Assembly: GCA_003535955.1 (NCBI GenBank)
Contig: DPZM01000030.1
Location: forward strand, 1 to 12,057
Origin: Lachnospiraceae bacterium
GTDB lineage: Bacteria > Bacillota > Clostridia > Lachnospirales > Lachnospiraceae
Direction of reading: 5' to 3'
DNA: 12,057 nucleotides
Under the pieces are notes generated by a model that worked only from the letters and a program-made list of their open reading frames with translations, ran no database searches and had not been told where the DNA came from. The position numbers and the translations under genes were made by a program. Positions 6,623 to 12,057 of this stretch are shown piece by piece; position 1 is the first letter of the stretch; the number at the start of each line of letters is the position of its first letter.

Positions 6623-6979
6623 ATGAAGTTTGTTAACCTTAGGGATAACGGGAAGCTTGCTTCCGAACAATTTGCAGATGAGTATAAGAATGGCCGCGGA
6701 TTCGGATCCGTCACGATAGGCAGTGACCATCTCTTTATAAAGAAGGGTCTTAAGGCTTACTGCATTGCCTATAATGATGCCGACCGCATATTCAGAAGGG
6801 TGCGCCGGGTCAATGCACAGATGTGCTGCGACAATGGTGAACTGGAGCTTGAATATCTTGTTGTAAGTGCAGACGGCAGGGAGCTCATCGAAGCTGAGTT
6901 ACCCGGCAAAAAGGCTGCACGGATGCTCATGGATGAGCTTAAAGGTACCGTGGAAGGTGTAGTATTTTGTGCACCATGA
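6623..6979 (+). CDS. Unrecognised 118-residue protein
   Basis: I do not recognise this protein. It has no signal peptide or membrane segment, so it is probably cytoplasmic. Its pattern of short strands (GFGSVTIGSDHLFIKKG, KAYCIAYNDADRIFRRV, ELELEYLVVSADGRELIEAEL) ending in a helix (GKKAARMLMDELKGTVEG) is what a small PH-like or similar beta-sandwich-plus-helix fold would give; this is inference only. The ATG at 6623 has GAGGGGC about six bases upstream. The stop codon overlaps the start of the next gene (ATGA, 6976-6979), which indicates translational coupling. Placement ten bases after the DUF2225 gene makes it part of the glnS-cstA operon. Confidence 0.8.
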   Translation: MKFVNLRDNGKLASEQFADEYKNGRGFGSVTIGSDHLFIKKGLKAYCIAYNDADRIFRRVRRVNAQMCCDNGELELEYLVVSADGRELIEAELPGKKAARMLMDELKGTVEGVVFCAP

Positions 6980-7488
6980 GCAGGGAAGAGATTTTTGATA
7001 CTATAACAGAAGCATATGAGGGGTATTATAATATCGACAGGGATAATTGCGTGAAGCCCTTCGATGCGGTGGGGTACCTTTCCAATGAGGCACAGCAGTA
7101 TTTTCTTGTTAAGGCTGCCCATATTGCCTCAGTCAACTCATATGAATATGTTTACTTTAAGAAATGCCTTAAGCTTGATGATGCGCTCCTGAAGGAGCTT
7201 GACGGGAAGGCCTGGGAAGACGGTATTTCAAAGGTTAAACCATCAGCAGATCACAAGAATACGGATGTTGCCCTTATAGTCATCGCCGATGAGGTCGAGG
7301 ATGAAGTCGGGAACAGCATCGCTGAATACAAACATTCCAGGAATTATAAGTTAGGCTTATACGGTTTTTCCAACTACAGGTTGGTTGTAATTGAAGCCCC
7401 AAGCGGTCTTGTCCTCACAAACCGCCGGGGAAGGGATCTTAGGGACTTCATTGCACATACAATAAAAAAAGTGGGAAAAGGAGTGTGA
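6976..7488 (+). CDS. Unrecognised 170-residue cytoplasmic protein coupled to cstA
   Basis: I cannot name this protein. The start is the ATG at 6976, which overlaps the stop codon of the gene before it by four bases; an in-frame TTG at 6967 is less likely. No strong Shine-Dalgarno site is close, which fits translation by re-initiation. The chain has no membrane segment. It has a helical N-terminal half with an aromatic centre (QQYFLVKAAHIASVNSYEYVYF) and an alpha/beta half with DVALIVIADEVEDEV, YKLGLYGFSNYRLVVIE and a basic ending (LTNRRGRDLRDFI). The arrangement resembles uncharacterised Firmicutes proteins, as I recall, but I have no family name. The stop is four bases before the cstA start codon. 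Confidence 0.8.
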   Translation: MSREEIFDTITEAYEGYYNIDRDNCVKPFDAVGYLSNEAQQYFLVKAAHIASVNSYEYVYFKKCLKLDDALLKELDGKAWEDGISKVKPSADHKNTDVALIVIADEVEDEVGNSIAEYKHSRNYKLGLYGFSNYRLVVIEAPSGLVLTNRRGRDLRDFIAHTIKKVGKGV

Positions 7489-7492
7489 TAAA

Positions 7493-9199
7493 ATGACGGC
7501 ATTGTTCATCATTTTAGCTGCCATAGCAATTCTGGTCGTAGGATACATAACCTATGGTTCATGGCTTGCCAGGCAGTGGGGTATTGACCCTTCAAGAAAG
7601 ACTCCTGCGATCGAGAAGGAGGACGGTGTTGACTATGTTGCAGCTCCGCCTGCAGTTCTTATGGGACATCATTTCTCGTCGATCGCAGGCGCAGGTCCCA
7701 TAAACGGACCTATTCAGGCTTCTGTTTTCGGATGGTTTCCCGTCTTTGCGTGGTGTGTACTCGGAGGCATTTTCTTCGGCGGTTTACAGGATTTTGGTTC
7801 CCTGTTTGCTTCCATACGGCACGATGGAAAGTCACTGGGTGAGATCATCCATGACACAATGGGCAAGAGGGCTAAGAGGCTCTTCCTCGTATTTGCTCTT
7901 CTGGTGCTCATACTTGTTATAGCATCGTTTGTAAACGTTGTTGCGGGAACCTTCTTCACCGAGGAGGGTGGTTTCGGGGTTACCGGAAATCCCACAAACA
8001 ACCAGACGACTGCCATGATATCGCTTCTGTTTATCGTGCTTGCTGTCGGCTACGGCTACATAACAAACAAGATGAACGTCAAGACGCTTCCCGCGTCGAT
8101 AGGCGGTATAATCGGGATTGTTATCATTACCGTGATCGGTCTTAACTGCGGCTTCGTGATGAGCCGCACCGCATGGATCGTATTTATCGGTATTTATATT
8201 GTAATAGCGTCACTGGTGCCTGTATGGATCCTCTTACAGCCCCGTGATTACTTATCCAGCTTCCTTCTTTACGCTATGATGGCTCTTGCCGTTATCGGTA
8301 TCATAAGCAACGCATTTACCGGTAATGCAACTTTTGCCATTCCTGCCGTTACGGGATGGAAGACCGGTATAGGAACCATGTTCCCGGCCCTGTTCATCAC
8401 TGTGGCGTGCGGTGCCTGCTCAGGCTTCCACAGCCTTATATCAACAGGTACATCAAGTAAGCAGCTCCGTAATGAGAAGGATGCCAAGCCCATAGGTTAC
8501 GGTTCGATGCTTATCGAGTCGGCTCTGGGTATCGTATCCCTTATTGCCGTAGGTATGGTGTTCCAGAAGTATCAGGACGGTGGCTTCGGTTCACCTTCGG
8601 CAGCCTTCGGTGGCGGTATTGCCATTATGTTCGGTGCGGAGGGTACGGGAATCTACAATACCATTTCAGCCCTTCTTACACTGGCTGTTTCGGTATTTGC
8701 GCTTACCTCACTTGATACCGGAACCAGGCTTTCAAGGTTTATGTTTACAGAGCTTTTCTTAAATGAAGATGAAGCGACATGGAAGGATGCCAAGGGAATC
8801 CGTAAGTGTTTTGCCCATCCCCTTTTCGGTACCATCTTCATGGTTGTTATAGGATGTGTACTTGGCGGACTTAAGCTTTCGGCCATATGGGCACTCTTCG
8901 GTGCAGCCAACCAGCTTCTTGCAGGTATCGCGCTTCTTGCGGTATGCGCATGGCTCGGTGAAGTGGGCAAGAACAATAAGATGTTCTTCTTCCCTATGAT
9001 CTTCATGCTCTGCGCTACGCTTTCTTCTTTAGTGCTTACCATCTTTAAGAAGTTCGGTGCCATAGGTGCAGGTGAGGCTGTATGGGGCGACTACTTCCAG
9101 CTCGTATTTGCTATAGCAATGGCAGTTCTTGCGGTCATCCTGGTTGTTGAAGGTGTTCAGACCTTCAAGAAGCAGGCCGCAGACAAGGCTAAGGCATAA
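7493..9199 (+). CDS. cstA: CstA family membrane transporter (carbon starvation protein)
   Basis: This 568-residue polytopic membrane protein is of the CstA family. Its members are described as peptide transporters or, for close relatives such as BtsT, pyruvate/proton symporters; the substrate here cannot be told from sequence. The family signature is clear near the N-terminus: HHFSSIAGAGPINGP (about residues 59-73), then FGWFPVFAWCVLGGIFFGGLQDF and SIRHDGKSLGEI. Hydrophobic segments fill the rest, and the end is basic and cytoplasmic (QTFKKQAADKAKA). E. coli CstA is about 701 residues; shorter forms are usual in Firmicutes. AAGGAG (7478-7483) lies nine bases before the ATG. It is the last gene of the operon that starts with glnS. 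No upstream promoter of its own was seen, so starvation control, if any, is not visible. Confidence 0.92.
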   Translation: MTALFIILAAIAILVVGYITYGSWLARQWGIDPSRKTPAIEKEDGVDYVAAPPAVLMGHHFSSIAGAGPINGPIQASVFGWFPVFAWCVLGGIFFGGLQDFGSLFASIRHDGKSLGEIIHDTMGKRAKRLFLVFALLVLILVIASFVNVVAGTFFTEEGGFGVTGNPTNNQTTAMISLLFIVLAVGYGYITNKMNVKTLPASIGGIIGIVIITVIGLNCGFVMSRTAWIVFIGIYIVIASLVPVWILLQPRDYLSSFLLYAMMALAVIGIISNAFTGNATFAIPAVTGWKTGIGTMFPALFITVACGACSGFHSLISTGTSSKQLRNEKDAKPIGYGSMLIESALGIVSLIAVGMVFQKYQDGGFGSPSAAFGGGIAIMFGAEGTGIYNTISALLTLAVSVFALTSLDTGTRLSRFMFTELFLNEDEATWKDAKGIRKCFAHPLFGTIFMVVIGCVLGGLKLSAIWALFGAANQLLAGIALLAVCAWLGEVGKNNKMFFFPMIFMLCATLSSLVLTIFKKFGAIGAGEAVWGDYFQLVFAIAMAVLAVILVVEGVQTFKKQAADKAKA

Positions 9200-9228
9200 T
9201 AAAAGATTTAAGAGATGTGTAATATGAT

Positions 9229-9258
9229 AGAAGAGGAAGGCTTCAGCCTTCCTCTTCT
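9229..9258. terminator. 14-pair hairpin between cstA and the convergent membrane-protein gene
   Basis: A perfect 14-base inverted repeat (9229-9242 with 9245-9258) is centred on TC. As RNA it folds to a long stem with a UUCA loop. It lies 30 bases after the cstA stop and covers the last codons and stop codon of the minus-strand gene. Neither strand has a long T-run after the stem, so it may be a weak terminator or mainly an RNA-end stabiliser. Confidence 0.6.
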
Positions 9259-9623
9259 TCTGTGGTAAAGTCATCAAATTCGAAATCCTCGGCGCTCTTA
9301 TCTTCGTCCTTTACAAGACCGACGCCCTCGGCGGCTTCCTTGGCCTTCTCCTTCATCTCGGCCGTGGCCTCGGTTATCTTCTCCTTAAGGACCTCCTTGG
9401 TCTTCTCGGCCTTATCCTTAAGTTCTTCTGCAGTTTCCTTGATATTCTCGGTGTTAAGGGAGACATACTCGCGGTTGTCTATTTTCTCGAAAATATCGCC
9501 CGCTCCGTTCTCGTCAGGATCGTATTCTTCGTCCTTTTTATTTCCCAAAACATAATACACAGCTGCGCATGCTGCCGCCGCTACAGTTGTAAATGCCAAA
9601 AACTTACCGAATTTACCAGCCAT
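9243..9623 (-). CDS. Small membrane-anchored, highly charged helical protein (YtxH-like)
   Basis: This 126-residue protein starts with one membrane segment (about residues 6-26, FGKFLAFTTVAAAACAAVYYVLG). An acidic linker follows, then a long Lys/Glu/Ala amphipathic helix (about 58-100, with ETAEELKDKAEKTKEVLKEK) and an acidic tail ending TTEEEEG. The layout resembles YtxH or LEA-like stress proteins, whose precise role is unclear. The helix has roughly 11-residue periodicity like other LEA-type proteins. The ATG at 9623 has AAAGGGG six bases upstream. The stop codon lies in the centre of the hairpin shared with cstA. It is divergent from the lipoprotein PPIase gene. Confidence 0.82.
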   Translation of the reverse strand: MAGKFGKFLAFTTVAAAACAAVYYVLGNKKDEEYDPDENGAGDIFEKIDNREYVSLNTENIKETAEELKDKAEKTKEVLKEKITEATAEMKEKAKEAAEGVGLVKDEDKSAEDFEFDDFTTEEEEG

Positions 9624-9658
9624 TTTTTACCCCTTTCATATAAAAAAATTTCACAGTT

Positions 9659-9687
9659 ATTGTACTAGAAAACGTAGGGATTGAAAA
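9659..9687 (-). promoter_or_regulatory. Candidate promoter of the small membrane protein gene: TTTTCA, 17-base spacer, TACAAT
   Basis: On the minus strand, TTTTCA (9682-9687) and TACAAT (9659-9664) are 17 bases apart. Transcription would start near 9652 and give a leader of about 29 bases containing the AAAGGGG site. The -35 box overlaps that of the divergent promoter. Confidence 0.45.
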
Positions 9688-9709
9688 GAAAAAAATTTTA
9701 AATTATACT
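9681..9709 (+). promoter_or_regulatory. Promoter of the lipoprotein PPIase gene: TTGAAA, 17-base spacer, TATACT
   Basis: TTGAAA (9681-9686) and TATACT (9704-9709) are each five of six matches to consensus with the best spacing. The expected transcription start is at 9715-9717, which is right at the ATG of the next gene, so the message may have no leader. Confidence 0.6.
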
Positions 9710-9716
9710 TTTTGAT

Positions 9717-10859
9717 ATGAAGAAGAGTATGTTTTTTACAATGTTATGTAAACTATCAACAGGTATATCGGCATTATGTAAACCGCTAGTCTGCCTGACA
9801 TTATTGATCTTGTCCGTGCTGGCGCTTGCCGGCTGCGGGAAGGAGAAGAAGACCGAGATAGTCCTGACGACTGATTTTGAAGAGGGCGAGGTCTTCAGGA
9901 TCGAGAATATGTCCTGCTACGAGCCCGAGGTCATGGTGTATCTTGTTAATTCGGAGAATCTTTATGACACGATATTCGGTGCGGACATATGGCAGATACC
10001 GATCGATGGAACCACGCTTGAGAATAAATACAAGGATACCATTCTCGCCCGGCTGGCACAGATAAAGGTTATGAACCTTATGGCGGCTGATCAGGATTTT
10101 AAGCTGAATGACGATGACGTATTAAGGGTCAAGTCAGCTGCGAGGGATTATTACGCATCGCTTAACCCTGTAGAGCGGGAGGTCATGAAGGTAGATGAGG
10201 ATACCCTCTATAATATCTATTATGAGTTTGCGACGGCAGATAAGCTTTATCATGACATGACCGACAAGATAGAACCGGAAATAAGCGATGACGAGGCCAG
10301 GATCGTCACCGTAAGGGATATCCTCATTAAAACCTACAAACCCTCTGCGGCAGGCACGGTTTCCTATAACCGGGCCGAAAGGGATGAGGCCTATGAGAGG
10401 ATACTGAACATAAAAAACAGGCTTGACGAGGGGGCTGATTTTGATGTGATCGCCGAATCCACCGAGAATGAGGATGAGCGTATAGAATACAGCTTCGGCA
10501 GGGGCGTGATGCCTGCAAGCTATGAGGAGGCTGCCTTTTCCCTGGTTGTGGGTGAGATAAGCGATATTGTTGAGACCGATTATGGTTATCACATCCTTAA
10601 GTGCATCACGGCATACGATCCGGAGGAAACCGACAAGAACCGTGAGATCATCATTAAGAAGAAGAAACAGGAAGCCTTCAACAAGATGTATGATGATTAC
10701 CTGCAAAATATCAATTCCAACTTAAATGCTGACCTGTGGGACACGATAGCTTACGCAAAATCAGACGCAGTTACGACAACGACCTTCTTCGATGTTTATG
10801 ATACCTATTTTATCCCGGTAACAGGAGCATCTTACGGTACCAAGGTACAGAACAGATAA
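9717..10859 (+). CDS. Lipoprotein peptidyl-prolyl isomerase, PrsA/SurA parvulin type
   Basis: This 380-residue protein is a probable surface-anchored foldase for exported proteins. A hydrophobic signal segment ends in the lipobox LALAGC, with the lipidated Cys at residue 40. The middle (about 75-190) is a helical SurA-like N-terminal domain (KDTILARLAQIKVMNLM and following). The parvulin domain spans about 195-300: VRDILIKTYK, then DEGADFDVIAEST, FGRGVMPASYEEAAFSLVVGEIS, and the typical ending TDYGYHILKCI. The C-terminus is helical (KKKKQEAFNKMYDDYLQNI). A signal segment of 40 residues is long. In-frame ATGs at 9729 and 9741 are alternative starts, but none of the three has a clear Shine-Dalgarno site. 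Bacillus PrsA is about 290 residues. The substrate is unknown. Transcription probably stops at the CIRCE hairpin downstream. Confidence 0.85.
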   Translation: MKKSMFFTMLCKLSTGISALCKPLVCLTLLILSVLALAGCGKEKKTEIVLTTDFEEGEVFRIENMSCYEPEVMVYLVNSENLYDTIFGADIWQIPIDGTTLENKYKDTILARLAQIKVMNLMAADQDFKLNDDDVLRVKSAARDYYASLNPVEREVMKVDEDTLYNIYYEFATADKLYHDMTDKIEPEISDDEARIVTVRDILIKTYKPSAAGTVSYNRAERDEAYERILNIKNRLDEGADFDVIAESTENEDERIEYSFGRGVMPASYEEAAFSLVVGEISDIVETDYGYHILKCITAYDPEETDKNREIIIKKKKQEAFNKMYDDYLQNINSNLNADLWDTIAYAKSDAVTTTTFFDVYDTYFIPVTGASYGTKVQNR

Positions 10860-10885
10860 ACATTACTGAAAGGGACAAATGGTTA

Positions 10886-10912
10886 TTAGCACTCATTTTA
10901 AGTGAGTGCTAA
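10886..10912 (+). promoter_or_regulatory. CIRCE operator (HrcA binding site), perfect consensus
   Basis: TTAGCACTC (10886-10894), nine bases, GAGTGCTAA (10904-10912) matches the known CIRCE consensus at every position. CIRCE binds the heat-shock repressor HrcA. It lies seven bases before the -35 box of the htpG promoter and 123 bases before the htpG start codon, so htpG is very likely in the HrcA regulon. Confidence 0.95.
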
Positions 10913-10918
10913 TTTTTT
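10886..10918 (+). terminator. CIRCE hairpin followed by six T: probable terminator of the PPIase gene
   Basis: In RNA the CIRCE arms form a nine-pair stem with a nine-base loop, followed directly by TTTTTT (10913-10918). It is 26 bases after the stop codon of the upstream gene and is the only terminator-like structure there. The same DNA would thus serve as operator and terminator. Confidence 0.55.
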
Positions 10919-10919
10919 C

Positions 10920-10948
10920 TTGACTTTTGTTTATCCTGCTATTACAAT
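10920..10948 (+). promoter_or_regulatory. htpG promoter: TTGACT, 17-base spacer, TACAAT
   Basis: TTGACT (10920-10925) and TACAAT (10943-10948) are each five of six matches to the sigma-A consensus, 17 bases apart. Transcription would start near 10955, giving a leader of about 80 bases. Confidence 0.7.
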
Positions 10949-10963
10949 TGTTGTTAGCATAAG

Positions 10964-10992
10964 TGACGCATCGGTTCAGAACCAATGTGTCA
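10964..10992 (+). other. Imperfect hairpin in the htpG leader
   Basis: TGAC, CAT and GGTT (10964-10976) pair with AACC, ATG and GTCA (10980-10992) around a three-base loop, with one G-U and one C-A mismatch. It lies near the expected 5' end of the htpG message and away from the ribosome binding site. It may stabilise the RNA or act in thermal control; neither is shown. Confidence 0.35.
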
Positions 10993-11035
10993 GTAAATGT
11001 GACAATTTGGAATTTACAGAAAGAAGGAAGGAAAA

Positions 11036-12057
11036 ATGGCAGTAAAGAAGGGTAATTTATCAATCAACAATGAGAATATCTTTACCATCATAAAGAAATG
11101 GGTGTATTCGGATCATGATATCTTTGTCCGTGAGATGATCTCAAACGGATGCGATGCGATCACCAAGCTTAAGAAGCTTGACATGATCGGCGAATATTCG
11201 TATCCGGATGATTTCGAGAATAAGATAAAGGTCATTGTTGATCCCGAGAAGAAGACGATGAAGTTTATCGATACCGGTATAGGTATGGATGAGGCAGAGG
11301 TAGAAGAATATATAACCCAGATAGCATTCTCGGGCGCGGCTGATTTTATAGAGAAGTATAAGGACAAGGCAACGGATGATCAGATCATCGGTCATTTCGG
11401 TCTGGGCTTCTATTCGGCATTCATGGTTGCCGATTCGGTACACATCGATACCCTGTCATATAAGAAGGATGCAAAGCCTGTGCATTGGGAGAGCGACGGC
11501 GGAACCGAGTATACGATAGAGGAGGGTAACAGGACTGAGGTCGGCACCGAGATAACCCTCTTCCTTAATGAGGACTGCCTTGAGTTCTGCAATGAGTACA
11601 GGGCCCGTGAGATAATCAAGAAGTACTGTTCATTCATGCCTGTTCCCATCTTCCTGGAGAAGGCGAATGCACCCGAGGAATACGAGACGATCGACGCGGC
11701 AGACAAGACCGATAAGGATATTGTTATAGAGGAGATCCACGAGGAAGCAAAGTTCGAGGAGAAGGAGAAAGAGGACGGCACCAAGGAGAAGGTGGAAGTA
11801 AGTCCGGCGAAGGAGAAGCTTAAGATAGTTAAGCGTCCCGTTGCTTTAAATGATACTCATCCGCTTTGGACCAAGCATCCCAATGACTGCACGAAGGAGG
11901 AATATCTTGACTTTTACAGGAAGGTATTCATGGATTACAAGGAGCCCCTTTTCTGGATCCACCTTAACATGGATTATCCCTTCAACTTAAAGGGTATCCT
12001 CTACTTCCCCAAGATCAACATGGAATATGAGTCAATAGAGGGAACCATTAAGCTGTA
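11036..12057 (+). CDS. htpG: Chaperone HtpG (Hsp90 family), N-terminal and part of middle domain (3' end outside window)
   Basis: The frame is open to the end of the window and gives 340 residues. HtpG is the bacterial Hsp90, an ATP-dependent chaperone in the cytoplasm. The GHKL ATP-binding domain (about 1-205) shows FVREMISNGCDA with Glu33, Asn37 and Asp40, which match the E. coli catalytic Glu and nucleotide contacts. It also has DTGIGM at 79-84, usually DNGIGM, and IGHFGLGFYSAFMVAD at 118-133, the glycine-rich lid motif. WESDG at 151-155 is typical. A long charged linker (about 210-265) joins to the middle domain, which starts near LWTKHPNDCTKEEYLDFYR. The ATG at 11036 has GGAAGGA just upstream. 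The sequence is rather far from the E. coli and Bacillus proteins. Control is probably by HrcA at the CIRCE upstream. Confidence 0.93.
   Translation, partial: MAVKKGNLSINNENIFTIIKKWVYSDHDIFVREMISNGCDAITKLKKLDMIGEYSYPDDFENKIKVIVDPEKKTMKFIDTGIGMDEAEVEEYITQIAFSGAADFIEKYKDKATDDQIIGHFGLGFYSAFMVADSVHIDTLSYKKDAKPVHWESDGGTEYTIEEGNRTEVGTEITLFLNEDCLEFCNEYRAREIIKKYCSFMPVPIFLEKANAPEEYETIDAADKTDKDIVIEEIHEEAKFEEKEKEDGTKEKVEVSPAKEKLKIVKRPVALNDTHPLWTKHPNDCTKEEYLDFYRKVFMDYKEPLFWIHLNMDYPFNLKGILYFPKINMEYESIEGTIKL

Noticed and set aside
9262..9555. Plus-strand open frame of 97 codons, very rich in Ser, opposite the small membrane protein
   Set aside because: Its composition is the mirror of the Lys/Glu codons on the real minus-strand gene, which has a proper start, ribosome binding site and membrane segment.

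Overview
The window looks like chromosomal DNA of a Gram-positive, low-to-moderate GC anaerobe of the Clostridia, most likely a Lachnospiraceae member related to Butyrivibrio or Roseburia. This is an inference from several features: the SigI/RsgI pair, a glutaminyl-tRNA synthetase, a CIRCE-controlled htpG, a DUF2225 zinc protein, strong AGGAG-type ribosome binding sites, and the style of the proteins. No tRNA, rRNA, CRISPR array, insertion sequence or phage gene was seen. The content is housekeeping, envelope and stress functions.

Layout, left to right. (1) The 3' end of purF (1-603), with an odd cysteine-rich tail. (2) A 540-base gene-free region (604-1143). It holds a good promoter, a strongly structured stretch ending in a hairpin plus T-run (about 775-1050), which may be an unrecognised small RNA or leader, and a second promoter candidate for the next operon. 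(3) The sigI-rsgI pair (1144-3318), an alternative sigma factor and its transmembrane anti-sigma factor, closed by a strong bidirectional terminator. (4) mscL on the minus strand (3377-3793), with a C-terminal zinc ribbon. (5) A compact plus-strand operon (4028-9199): glnS, a DUF2225 gene, two unrecognised small genes and a cstA-family transporter gene, with gaps of 17, 10, -4 and 4 bases. (6) A small minus-strand membrane protein gene (9243-9623), divergent from a lipoprotein foldase gene of the PrsA/parvulin type (9717-10859); their candidate promoters overlap at the -35 boxes. (7) A perfect CIRCE operator followed by a promoter and the first 340 codons of htpG (11036 to the end).

A theme of envelope and protein-folding stress runs through the right half and the sigI region: SigI/RsgI sense the outside, MscL handles osmotic down-shock, the lipoprotein PPIase folds exported proteins, and HtpG under HrcA/CIRCE handles cytoplasmic folding. 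This grouping is inference; nothing in the sequence proves the genes act together. The least explained items are the structured RNA-like region before sigI, the two small genes coupled to cstA, and the CIRCE that also has the form of an intrinsic terminator.
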